A stretch of 64,000 bases of DNA, from assembly GCA_963555705.1 (NCBI GenBank), contig OY743182.1, forward strand, positions 50,720,592-50,784,591. The letters are read 5' to 3'. The translations under genes were made by a program, and so were the position numbers. The notes beneath the pieces were generated by a model. It worked only from the letters and a program-made list of their open reading frames with translations, did no database searches and was not told the DNA's origin. The stretch comes from Ligustrum vulgare (taxonomy: Eukaryota; Streptophyta; Magnoliopsida; Lamiales; Oleaceae). Positions 1-11,907 of the stretch are shown piece after piece (the first letter of the stretch is position 1; each line of letters starts with the position of its first letter).

Positions 1-540
1 TTTTTGTTCTATTTTTTCACACTTCACCTCAATCGCCCCATCCTATCCCACCGCACCCTACCCTCATTCAAAAATGATTTTTCTTCTATTTTTTACACCC
101 CACCCAACCCAAAAATGATTTTTCTTCTATTTTTTCACACTTCCCCCCAACCACCCCACCCCATCCCACCGCACCCCGCCACCCACCATACCCCATCAAA
201 AAATTATTTTTCTTCTATTTTTTCACACTTCACACCAACCACCTCATCTCAATCCACCCTATCCCACCCCACCCCACCCACGCACCCACCCACCCACCAA
301 AAAAATAATTTTTTTCTTCTACTTTTTCCAACCCCTAACCCGACCTCGACCCCACCCTACCCACCACCCACCCACCCCACTCCAAAAAAATATTTTTTTT
401 CTTCTACTTTTCCCCACCCTGACCTTACCTCACCACAAAAAATGATTTCTTCTACTTTTTCTAGCCCCACCCGACCTCTACCCCACTATCCCCACCCCCA
501 AAATCACAATCAGTCACGTAAGTTGACACGAGATCGCAGT

Positions 541-1880
541 TAAGGCACACAAGGTCACACAGAGTCGCAATTACAAATTTAGTTGTAAAACCTCACCCCT
601 CCAAAGTCACAGTTGGTCACACAAGGTCAAAGTTCGGTCACACAAAGTCGCAGTTTGGTCAAACGAGGTCACAGTTAGGTCACAGGAGGTCACAATTAGG
701 TCAATCGAGGTCATGGTTAGATCACACGAGGTCACAGGTCGATCACATAAAGTCACGCTTCGTTCTTACAAAGTCACAGTTCGATCACACATAGTTATAT
801 TTGACACAATTGTAGGTCACATCACGTCATCATCCAATGGTCACACCAAGTCACAGTTGGTCACATTATATATAATTGGTCACAATGATCCACAATTGAT
901 TACATATTATTTATTTATTGGTCATAGTTACCTAATAATTGATCATAGTCATCAATAATTGATCACAATTTATTTATTGATTGATCAAAACTTACTTGTT
1001 TTCTTGATCACATACGCACTTATCATAAATCGCACAAACTCACAATTAGTCAATATTTTGATCACATTTACCTATAATTGATCAAATTTATCATATAATT
1101 GGTACGTATTATTTATTTATTGGTCATAATTTACACGTTTCCTCAATCACAATTAGTTAACATTTTTGTAACAATTACCTAATATTTGGTCACATTCCGT
1201 ATTCTTAGTTTTCTTGGTCACATCCCCCATTTCTCACAAGTCACAATTAGCAAATATTTTGGTCACATTTACCTAATAATTGGTCACATCCCGTACTTTA
1301 TCACACAAAGTCACGATTTGAACATACAAGGTCACAGTTCGATCAAAAAAGTCTCAATTCGGTCATACAAGGTCATAATTCAATCACATGATGTCATAGT
1401 TCGGTCACACGTGTTACCAAACTATGACCTTGTGTGATCGAACCGTGCCTTCGTGTGACCAACTGTGACTTTATGTGATCGAATTGTGACTTTGTGTGAC
1501 CGAATTTTGCAACTAAACCAATTGTGATCTAACTGTGACCTCGTGTGACCAAACTATGACCTTGTGTGATCAAACTATGACCTTGTGTGATCAACTGTAA
1601 CTTTAGGAATGTGTGGGTAGGTGGGTGAGGTTTTTCAACTAAAATTGTAATGTGACATTGGGGTGATTTAATTTATAGGTAAGTGTAACCAAAATGTCAA
1701 CTAAATGTGACTTTGTGTGACTTATGACGAGTAGGGAATGTGACCAATTATTAGATAATTATGACAAAAAATATTAACTAATCATGAAAAAAATGAGTAA
1801 GTTGTGAACAATAAATAAATAATATGTGACCAACTATAAATGATTGTGACCAATTATATTAAAAGTTGTGACCATCTATA
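541..1880. repeat. GGTCACA / TGTGACC heptamer array, inverted about 1417
   Basis: Dozens of degenerate heptamers, often as GGTCACANNAGGTCACA with spacers of 5-20 bases. They read GGTCACA on the plus strand to about 1415 and TGTGACC from about 1425 on. The two halves can pair into a hairpin with a loop near CGTGTTA. The same heptamer recurs at 4740-5760, 6650-7050, 7690-8170, 9660-9730, 18820-18870 and 29280-29580, always inside MULE-type elements. Confidence 0.85.
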
Positions 1881-1889
1881 ACTTTTTGT

Positions 1890-3800
1890 GATCATTGGAC
1901 GAGGAAAAGTATAAGAAAAAAATAATTTTTGGGTAGGGTCGGTTTGTTGGGTGGGCAGCGGGGTAGGGACGGGGTGTGGAAAATTAGAAGAAGAAAAATT
2001 ATTTTTGGGTAGGGGTGGGGTTGGTGGGGTGACGGGTATAGGATCGAGACGGGGTGTGGAAAAGAAAAAAATCATTTTTGGGTGGGGTGGGTAGTGGTGG
2101 GGTTGTTGGGTGACGGGTGTAGGGTGTAGGGTGTAGGGATGGAGTGTGAAAAAGTAGGAAAAAAAATCATATTTGGGTGGGGTCAGTTAGTTGGGTGGGT
2201 GGCGGGGTAGGGTCTGGAGCGAGGTGGGTGGGGGTGTGAAAAATTGAAGAAAAAATCATTTGGGGGGGGGGGGGTAGGAATGGGATGGGTGGGTATGGTG
2301 GGGTGGGAGCAAGGGTAGGGTCTTGTTGGGGTGTGAAAAAGTGGAAGAAAAAAATAATTTTTGGGCGGGGTGGGGTCGATTGCTTGGGTGGGTAGCTGGT
2401 AGGGGCTGGTTGGGTGTGGAAAATTAGAAGAAAAAAATCATTTTTGGGTTGGTGGGGTGGGTGGCAGGGTAGGGTGGGAAAACATGGAGAGATAAAAAAA
2501 ATTCATTTTGTGGGGGTGGGGTGGGCAGGGTGGTGTTGGGGTGGGGGCATGAGAAAATAGAAGGAAAAAAATCATTTTTGGGTTGGGGTGGGGTGGGGTG
2601 GGATCGGTAGGGTGGTGTCAGGCTGGGTGGTAGGTGGAAAAGTAGAAGAAAAAAAATCGTTTTTGCGGTGAGGTGGGGTAGGGTGGGTGGCGAGGCGGGC
2701 AGGGTGTGTCGTGGTTTGTGGATGGGATAAGATCAATTTGTCACTTTGCGATGAGGTGGGGTAGAGTCGAGTGGAGTGGGGTTGGGTTGGGTTGGGGTGG
2801 GATGGGGAAGTGTAGGAAAACATCAGGAGAATATAAAAATAAACTTATTTTTGGGGTGGTGTAGAATATGGGTGGTGAGGTGGGGTTGGTGGGTGGGGTC
2901 GGGGGATGTGGCTAGGGTGAGATCAATTTGTCACTTTAAGATGAGGTGGGGTGGGATAGGGTCAAGTGGGGTTAGGTTGGGTTGGGGTGGGATGGGGTGG
3001 AGTGGGTGGAGGAAGTGTAGGAAAACATCGAGAGAAAATAAAAATAAACTTATTTTTGGGGTGGGGTAGGATATGGGTGGTGAGGCGGGGTGGGTGGTGG
3101 GGTCGGAGGATGTGGTTAGGGTGAGATCAATTTGTCACTTTAAGATGAGGTGGGGTAGGGTGGCGTGGGTGGATGGGGAATGATAGGAAAATATCGAAAG
3201 GAAAAAAATAAAAATTATTTTTGGTGTGGGGTGGTGGTCTGTGACTGAGATAAGATCATTTGTCACTTTGCAATGAGGTAGGGTAGGGTCGAGTCGAGTG
3301 GGGTTGGGTTGGGGTGGGATGGAGAAGTGTAGGAAAATATCGGGAAAAAAATAAAAATAAACTTATTTTTAGGATGGGGTAGGATATGGGTGGTGAGATG
3401 GTATGGGTGGGTGGGTGCGGTCTGGGGATGTGGCGAGGGTGAGATCAATTTGTCACCATGCGGTGGGGTGGGGTCGAGTAGGGGTGGGGTGGAGTAGGGT
3501 TGGAGTGGGTTGGGGTGGAGTGGAGTGGGATGAGGAAGTGTAAGAAAGTATCGAGAGAATAAACTTATTTTTGGGGTGGGCAGGGTGGGTGGGTGGGTGG
3601 GGTCGGGGGATGTGGTTAGGGTGATATCAATTTGTCACTTTGTAATGAGGCGGAGTAGGGCCGAGTGGGGTTGGGGTTGGGATGGGGTGAGATGGGGAAT
3701 GATAGGAAAACATCGAAAGGAAAAAAATAAAAATTATTTTTGGTTTGGGGCGGGCGGGGTGGGGTGGGTGGACGGGCGGGGTGGGGTGGGGTGGTGGTAG
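1890..3800. repeat. G-rich minisatellite arms (GGGTGGGG with A-rich spacers)
   Basis: From 1890 to about 2700 units of roughly 70-90 bases combine GGGTGGGG runs, GGTGTGAAAAA and AAAATCATTTTTGGG. From about 2730 to 3800 a longer unit appears, marked by GATCAATTTGTCAC at about 2731, 2921, 3125, 3253, 3442 and 3625, giving spacings of about 130-205 bases. The reverse complement of the first type fills 1-540. Many short GGG runs make quadruplex formation possible. Confidence 0.8.
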
Positions 3801-4034
3801 GTTGTGACGTCAAAATTTGAAATTTTGATTTAATATTATATTAGTTTTAATATAATGTATAGTAGATAATTATGTTTATCTTATATATATCATTATATTT
3901 ATTTTTAATTATTAAACACCTAACTAAATGAATTAACACCTGAATTTTAAAAAAAAGATTTCCTTCACATGATTTTTGAATTGCATCTTTGAAATACAAG
4001 GTTTTGTGTAATTTTCCCTTGAAGGATTACACTA

Positions 4035-6027
4035 GAGGAAATTACAAGCTCCCAGGTATTTTAAAATTGCAATTCTAAAATCAGGCCAAACTTTAACATA
4101 TTTGTATATCAGGTTCTAATTAAGAATTTTATAATTATTTAATTAATTATCATATCACAAAAATATTCATAAAACCACAATGAGCGATATATACTCAAAT
4201 AACCGCTAATTAGTATCCCTGAATATCAGGCCTATACCTAGTTGAACTCCACCACTTCAATCATAGAAGAAATGCACGACCGCACAGCCTCAAAATCCAT
4301 TATGCCGCTTAAATTAATCTTTCATTACACAATCCATCAATACATCGCCCGAAACTTGAAGGGTTGAGAACATTTGCTCAGAATGGCGAAAATCAGGACA
4401 TCATACTTGAGTTCACCGCTGGAGAAAGGCAAGGAGAAGGAAGATATCGGTCATAAAAGGAAGAGGGAAGATTTCAAACAAGAAATTTAGAATAACATCT
4501 CAATCAACTCTAAAGATTTGAAGTACTTGTGACCTGGATGAAATGGAATTGGGACCAACTCATCACCTACAAAATTGGGTTTCGTTTGATTGGTGCACTA
4601 TTGAAATAATGGACGTCACCCATTGTTTGTTCCTATGCAATGCACTGAATCAGAACATTTGTGAACCTGTGAACCATACTTGTTTGTTTGTCATTTTTGG
4701 GCGTTGTCTAGGGATTCGAGAATCAGAACATTGTGAATAGTCATATATTCATGTGACCTCGTAACCATGTACTACTTGTAAATTAAAAATGGCATTGTTC
4801 ATGAGCATTGCACTGGAACAGCTCACTTGTTACCTTAAATCATATTAATGTGACCTATGATGGAAGAAACCACACACATAAGGTCACAATATTCAAACAA
4901 CATCACATTTCATGTATTAAAAAATCACTCCCACCAAAGCACAATTTGATATACTCGTACACTCATTTCATTCATGTCACATGCTTATATATGTTCTCCT
5001 TAGTCAGGTCACATGCTATAAGAGCCAGGTCACATACGAAAGTATGATAGTTCTGTGATCCCAAATCAATCTGCGAAGCAAACTTTGCTTTTTTTGTGTG
5101 ACCTAAATATTCTATATCTATTACGACTTGTTTTTCTGGAGTTTCTATGTGCAAAAAAAATGACTAATGTGAATTCAAATTGGCAAGAGTTATGTGTACA
5201 CGGAGGGCCAAAATCAAAATGTGAATCCAAATTTGGGCTTTGTGTGTCGTGACCAATCTATATGCTTTTAGACTTAACTGTGACATAAGTGTTTATGAAT
5301 TCTAATCAATGTGCTGATGGGTATGTGAAAAACATGAATAATGTGACATCAAATTCCCAAAAGGTATGATTGTTCTATGACCCCAAATCAATCTGTAAAG
5401 CAAACTTTTATTTTTTTTATTTTATTTTTTATCACCTAAAGAATCTATATCTGTTAAGACTGTGTAGCTGGGGCTTCTATGTGCAAGAATATGAATAATG
5501 TGACTTCAATTTGGCAAGAGTTATGTGTCCTGAACAATCTATATATTGTTAGACTTAATTGTGACCTAAGGATGTTTATACGTTAAATGATTTACTTTCT
5601 GTGACTTAAGTGTCTATGAATTGTAATGAATGTGCTGCTGGGGTTTATGTGGAAAACAGGAATAACGTGGCAAGAGGTATGATTTTTCTGTGAACCCAAA
5701 TCAATACGTGAATCAAACGATCAATTTTTATGTGAATCAAATGTGACCTCGTCGTAGCTGTATGTTTCGATGCTAAATAACCAGCTTCCGTCAATTACTG
5801 GGAATCAATTTTAATCAATTACTAACAATGTGCCCCCAATGAATCGTTAATTGGAGAATTCGGGTAATTATAGAAACAATTGTGTAACTAAATCCGTGAT
5901 TGTAGGGGTAATTTTTTTCCATATTTTCTATTACTATATATATATAGACCTGATAATTGAATGATTTTAGGTTGTACCTTAGTTTTAATATGTCATTCTA
6001 TAACTACCTGTATTACGTATTTTTCTC
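4035..6027. mobile_element. Complete non-autonomous Mutator-like element E1
   Basis: Terminal inverted repeats begin GAGGAAATTACAAGC at 4035. They end ACGTATTTTTCTC at 6027, whose reverse complement reads GAGAAAAATACGT. Both ends are flanked by a perfect 9-bp direct repeat, ATTACACTA (4026-4034 and 6028-6036), which is the target-site duplication length typical of Mutator-like elements. The interior has GTGACC-type repeats (about 4740-5760) and short direct repeats of blocks such as CCCAAATCAATCTG at about 5059 and 5381. No transposase ORF is visible. Length is 1993 bp. Confidence 0.8.
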
Positions 6028-6132
6028 ATTACACTATTACAGACGTGAGCCGGTTTAAGACCGTATTGGGTCACTATATTGGGTTCATCATATGTGGTCT
6101 TGGGCTTTAAAATTAAAGGGAAGATTACACAA

Positions 6133-7184
6133 GAGGAAATTACACATACACCTGTTTTTAAAGATTCAAAATAAAAAATAAGGCCAAACTTATATTAGTT
6201 CAAAAATCAGGTTGTAATTGAATATAATTAAATAATATTATTATTAATAAAATTAATTATCCATTCTAAACCCTCGTTCATCCTATAATCTGATAGTACA
6301 AACCTTTTCTCCCAAAACACCACCAACAGAAAGCAACAGCAGCGCTGCGCATATCTGTACGACCAACTCTTTCTCCCAAAACACCACAAGAAGAAGAAGA
6401 AGAAAAACTGGCGGCGCAGCCACAAGCGTCGGAAGCAGGTTTGCTCGACGGCATTGATGATTTAGTGTTGATGGTGCGTGCGGGCGATGTTGATTTGGTG
6501 TTGTTGCAGCGATGGTGGTACAGTTTGATGCAGACTTTGTTCTTTCTCTTTTCCATATGGGTGCTAGCGATCTGGTCGGTAAATTGTGGCGGCGCTGCAG
6601 CGGTAGTCATGGCTGCATGTTGCAGGTGCATAGATCGATGGGTAGGTGGTGGTCTCAGGTCACATATGGATAGGGACGAGCTGGTCTCGATTTTATTGCA
6701 ATGGTTGTGGCGGTGGTGGCCATGGACTTGGTTGTCGTCGGAGATTGTGGTTGTGACCTACCAGTTTCGGAGATTGTTGTTGTGATCTACCTGTTTTACT
6801 TTGTGACCTTAACATAACACTTATTTGTGACCTTGAAAAGGTGAGATGTGGTGGAGGCGCTGGCTATGGCAGCGGTCGGAGGAGGAGGTAACTTAAGACT
6901 TTCTTTGTGACCTTAACAGAAGTCTTATTTGTGACCTTGAAAAAGTCGAGATGGGGTGGCGGTGACGATGACGATGACGATGGCGGTGGCGGCGGTCGAA
7001 GGTGGCGGTGACTTAAGCCTTTCCTTAAAATGACGGTTGTGACCTAAGATTTTAATATTTATAATTAATAAAATACTTTTAATTATTAATTAATCGTAAT
7101 TATAACCTGATTTTTGAAATAATATAGGTTTCATCTCAATTTTGAAATTTACATTTACAATTACCTCATTTATGTATTATTCCG
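6133..7184. mobile_element. Complete non-autonomous Mutator-like element E2
   Basis: This element is 1052 bp and lies between perfect 9-bp direct repeats ATTACACAA (6124-6132 and 7185-7193). The left end reads GAGGAAATTACACATACACC and the right end, in reverse complement, CGGAATAATACATAAATGAGG. A shared subterminal block (TTCAAAAATCAGGTTGTAATT on the left, its inverse near 7095-7120 on the right) supports the pairing. The interior is richer in G and C than the ends, with GCGGCGG/GGTGGCGG trinucleotide runs and TGTGACCTTAACA repeats. It might include captured genic DNA, but I recognise no gene. ORFs there (for example 6441-6785) are low-complexity and not convincing. Confidence 0.8.
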
Positions 7185-8294
7185 ATTACACAATTCGTGT
7201 TGTTACATTATCACAATTCAAAAATAAAGAAAAAAGTTTACATATTCTTTGATCAGGTGCTAATAAAAATATTTATAATAGTCTATATCTCCCCAAATCG
7301 TGTCAACGCCTCTCACCGTCACCACCATATTCTTCGAGAACCACCACTATCGTCGCCACCGCCTGTATCTTCGATCACCATGACCACCACCGTTACCATC
7401 ACCTTCACCACGCCATAACTTTCCAAGTTTTGATACACAACCACCACCACCACCACCATCATCATCACCAAATAAAAAACTATCACTTCACAAGCACACA
7501 TACATACATACATAAATATATACCCATATAATTTCTATAACTCAAGATGATCTTTATTATTAATGGATGCTGGATGAAAAAATTGAAGCAAAAGTTAAAC
7601 TTACCAGAATTCTCAGTTTAGGAGCACCGGAATAAGGAGAGTCTCGAAAATATGGCACAATGATTGCCCCAACTCATCAACGCTTCTTAGATCTGTGACT
7701 TGTTGCAATTGATATGTGACCATGTAATATGTCCAGTGACCTGTTACCATGACCTGAAACGTATGAACTATAACATGTGGCCTCAAAGTGGAACATGTGA
7801 CCTGAGATATAAAATCGTGACATGTGGTTTGAACATATGACATGTGACTTATATAATGTGACATATGATCTATAAAGTATAACATGTGACTTGAACGTAT
7901 GACGTCTGAACATATTAAGTGTGACCAGTGACATGTGACCAAACATATTGTGACTTGAACTTGTGACATATGAAGTGTGACATGTGATTTGAAATATGGA
8001 GTGTTACCTAATACATATGACATGTTATGATTGAATGAATTCTAACTTGTGACCTATGGAATGTGACATATAATCAATGAAGTGTGATATGTAACTTGAA
8101 CATGTGACCTGTGAATATATAAATGACTCGTGACATATGAAGTATGGTATGTGACCTAAAATATGAAGTGTTATCTGTGAAATGCAATGATTGGATGAAT
8201 TATCGATGGGTTTATTTTATACATTTATTTATATGTCAAAATCAGGATATTATATTGTTGTTTTAGAATAAATACTACTAAATTGTTGTTTATT

Positions 8295-9655
8295 TGTTTA
8301 CTTTGCAGAAAATATCTCAAAATTATGAGAATGAAGCAATTAATGGAAATAATGCAAAATTGAAAGACATTTCTAACTAAATTGAACAATTGGAAAGTTA
8401 ATGACGTCAACAGGAAAGATACATGGTGTTAAATGGAATATATTAAGAGTTGGATGACCAAATTGAAGAAGTTGAGAGTTGAAATGAGCTAATCTAGAAG
8501 ATTCTAAAGTATGGGGACAAAAATGCTTCAATTGAAAGTGGAGGATCAAAGTTGCAAATAAAAGTCAGTGATCTACTTATACGGATTTCAAAGTTGAAAA
8601 TTGCACTGGATCCTCTAACCATGCGATTGCGTGCCATAACAATGCGCAGTCGCGCGTTGCTGTCAAAAATCAACCGGAGAGTTAAACACTTAACCTTGCG
8701 ATCGTGCGGTTCTTCGACTAGGCTTCGAGTTGGGCTTTTTGCTCGATTTTCATCAGTTTTTCCTCCATCTTTCAATGCGTTTTTCCAAAACATATATATA
8801 CAACATATGAGGCACATATTCCAAACATTTGTCTCGCCTAAGAGCAGCCTAAAACTCAGATTTTTATATTGGATTCTTGGGAGATCAACGCATAGCAAAA
8901 GTGGTGAGATTTGAAGACCACATGAAGAATTGAATCTTGGTGCACGCTTTCCATTCTTCTATGTTATTTTCATTGAAGGCTTATTTTTATTATTCTTGTT
9001 ATTTGATCATGATGTTATCATGTTAGGATGAACGATGTAACTTAACTTTATTATTTTAATTCCAAATTCCGTTATTTTAATGATTTGTTGCATATGTTGA
9101 TTTTATTTTGAGTTTAATTCATGAGTTAATTGACCACTAATTCATAATTTCGTGGTTTATTTTCATAATTTGAGAGGTGAGCTAACAAACTAGACTTAGG
9201 AATAAAATCATGTTATTAAACAAGAAATAGAGATATACTTTTGTTATTATCGCAGTCTTATGTGAATTCTTGTGTTCTATGCATCTAGATAAAGAATAAT
9301 TCGAACCCTATGTAGAGATACACGGTTGACTTATTTATGTGAAATTGATTGAATCTCAATATACATTAGTGAATTCGATCGAATGCATATTTAGGAAATA
9401 AAACTGGAATTAGATCTAATTTAATTGACTATGTGAAATCGTAAATTCCAACTATTTTACAATCGTTTTTAAAAACAAAACAATTTCGTCATTTATTTCT
9501 TTGGCTTGTTTTTCATAGTTTAGAAACAAAAATATCAAACATTTTCGTAAGTTCAAATAAGGTTAGAACTAATCAATTTTAGTAATTAATAGCAGTCTTT
9601 ATGGGAAAGATAATCTGAACTCCTAGGTCCACTTTATTACTTTTCATGATCCGTA
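8295..9655 (+). repeat. Dispersed repeat family R1, copy A
   Basis: This stretch matches the reverse complement of 62640-64000 over its length. Shared landmarks include GAATGAAGCAATTAATGG, GACGTCAAC followed by AGGAA, a CG-rich block, GTGAATTCGATCGAAT, AAACAAAACAA and CTTTATTACTT. It contains no convincing coding capacity; ORFs at 8494-8914 overlap on both strands and look non-coding. It interrupts the heptamer array of E3. The family may be part of an LTR element lacking genes, but no LTR boundary or primer site is seen here. Confidence 0.65.
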
Positions 9656-9887
9656 CTTGTATATTTTTTGTTGCAAAATAAGTTGAACAAATGTAACCTA
9701 TATAAGGTCCACTTTATGACTTGTGACCTGAACATTTGACTTGTTATATAAGTCGAGGGGACCGCCAACAAACAACCATCATCTCACCACCACCACCACC
9801 ACCACCACATCTCATTAGCAACCATAAACACCACACCAAATACTACATCAAATCAAACAGAACACCACACACCGCCGCCTCTCAACA

Positions 9888-11907
9888 TGTAGCAACCAAG
9901 AATTTTTACGCGATTAATAATTATTTTAATAGAAAATCGTGTCGCTACTATTTCACCCATTTTTATTAAGTTAACGCAGCGACGTATTCGTATAGCCAAG
10001 TCAAGAAATAATCGAGATCGTTCGATTTTAAATTAAATTCCGAATTTCTAAAAATATCTCCATTTTCTTGATTTAAAGTATATTAAGTCCAAATACTTAA
10101 TTCAATGTTATCCCAATATTTATTTATACAAAAATTACTTTTATTATTTAAATTAAGAAAATATATGCAAGCATGAGAGGTTCCATTATATGTAATCATG
10201 AAGAGCATAATATTTGTATAAAAAATGGAAAAGTATATGAATGATTTATATACTCCATTATATATAATCATGAAGAGCATAATATTTGTATAAATATGGA
10301 AAAGTATATGAATGATTTATATACTCCATTATATATAATCATGAAGAGCATAATATTTGTATAAATATGGAAAAGTATATGAATGATTGATAAGACTCCA
10401 TTATATGTAATCATGAAGAGCATAATATTTGTATAAAAAAATGGAAAAGTATATGAATGATTTATATACTCCATTATATATAATCATGAAGAGCATAATA
10501 TTTGTATAAATATGGAAAAATATATGAATGATTGATAGACTCCATTATATATAATCATGAAGAGCATATTATTTGTATAAATATGGAAAAGTATATGAAT
10601 GGTGCTTTACTTTAAGAAAAGGATGTGTTAAAATTAATAGAATTGAATGATTATGTTTACAATATGCCAACTTTATACATCTATTTAAACTCATCTCTTT
10701 TACACACAACTCTACACATATACACTTATTTCCAACCTCTTGACAAAATCCACAAGTAAGAGAAATTCAAGGTGGTCAAGAAAGTTTTGGTCCATTTACT
10801 ACTACAATTCATTTTAATCTTTTAAAAGGTAAGTATATCTTATGTTTTTATGAAAATTAAGTATGTTGTTATGAAATGTAAGTATATCTTATGTTTTTAT
10901 GAAAATTAAGTATGTTGTTATGAAATGTAAGTATATCTTATGTTTTTATGAAAATTAAGTATGTTGTTATGAAATGTAAGTATATCTTATGTTTTTATGA
11001 AAATTAAGTATGTTGTTATGAAATGTAAGTATATCTTATGTTTTTATGAAAATTAAGTATGTTGTTATGAAATGTAAGTATATCTTATGTTTTTATGAAA
11101 ATTAAGTATGTTGTTATGAAATGTAAGTATATCTTATGTTTTTATGAAAATTAAGTATGTTGTTATGAAATGTAAGTATATCTTATGTTTTTATGAAAAG
11201 TAAGTATGTTTTTATGAAAGGTAAATACACCTTATGTTTTTATGAAAAGTAAGTATGTTTTTATGACAAGTAAGTATATCTTATGTTTTTATGAAAAGTA
11301 AGTATGTTTTTATGAAAGGTAAATATACCTTATGTTTTTATGAAAAGTAAGTATGTTTTTATGACAAGTAAGTATATCTTATGTTTTTATGAAAATGTTT
11401 GGATCATTGCTATGAAATCAATCTCACAAGATTGTTATGGGTTCCATATGATATGTTTATGATTATGCTAAGGGGACCGGAGTTTAGTAGCGCTACACAT
11501 AAGAATTCTTGCCATTTAAGTTCGGTAAAATTCTTGTGTCTCCCTATGTTTATGAGTATTTCGATCCTATCCTATGTTATGATGAAAATGATCCATATGC
11601 TTTCAAAAGAAAATTTATGCTTGGTATACTTACTGGGATTTTATAAATCTCACTCCACGATATTTACCATTTTCAGATAATTGAAGGTTCGAGGCGGTCA
11701 ACATGGAAGTGGCAAAAGTGGTTAAGATTGATGAGATAATTATGTTGAACTTTATGTAAGAAAATTATGTTCTATTTTTATTCACAAATAAAATTATGGG
11801 ATTCTAATTATTCTTTTGAATAATTTTACATTACTATTTAAGTCTCGATAATATGATATGAGTCACTTTTAGTGGCACTCGAATGGTCGAGAATTCGGGT
11901 CGTCACA
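9888..11907 (+). repeat. Left LTR of copy 1 (2020 bp)
   Basis: TGTAGC...GTCACA. It contains an array of 71-72-bp units around TCATGAAGAGCATAATATTTG (about 10190-10600), a CTATTTAAA TATA-like box at about 10680, and a 49-bp tandem array beginning at 10829 with seven units of the ATTAAGTATGTTG type, followed by variant units to about 11395. The short ORFs at 10083, 10268 and 11399 recur in every LTR copy and reflect repeat structure, not genes. Confidence 0.9.

Larger units (their letters stand above)
1..4018. mobile_element. Mutator-like element E0, left end outside the window; giant palindrome
   Basis: The right end, about 3960-4018, matches the termini of the complete MULEs at 4035, 6133 and 28345: a TGATTTTTGAA-like subterminal block followed by GTGTAATTTTCCC. 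The interior is a near-continuous inverted structure. Its left arm is CCCACCCC-rich DNA (1-540) and GGTCACA arrays (about 541-1415). Its right arm is TGTGACC arrays (about 1420-1880) and GGGTGGGG-rich DNA (1890-3800). The symmetry centre lies near 1417. The left terminus and its target duplication lie beyond the window, so assignment rests on the right end alone. No transposase is visible, and ORFs here are artefacts of C/T- or G/A-rich repeats. Confidence 0.6.

Noticed and set aside
4..543. Proline/serine-rich ORF of 179 codons at the window start
   Set aside because: It is the translation of a C- and T-rich minisatellite, and its mirror image recurs at 1890-2700. No protein-like composition.
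541..1880. CRISPR-like array of GGTCACA repeats
   Set aside because: Repeats are only seven bases, degenerate and irregularly spaced, in a plant genome and inside a MULE; there are no cas genes.
6441..6785. 114-codon ORF in MULE E2
   Set aside because: Composition is dominated by GTGGTGG-type repeats, with no start context or domain. A reverse-strand ORF overlaps it.
10083..10474. Repeated short minus-strand ORFs (MLFMITYNG-type), also at 16803, 16988, 48421 and 55037
   Set aside because: They read through the 71-72-bp tandem repeats of the LTRs. The pattern follows repeat period, not coding constraint.
11399..11680. 93-codon ORF repeated at 18168, 49361 and 55977
   Set aside because: It lies at the same place in all four LTRs and has no recognisable domain. 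It is conserved because the LTRs are recent copies.
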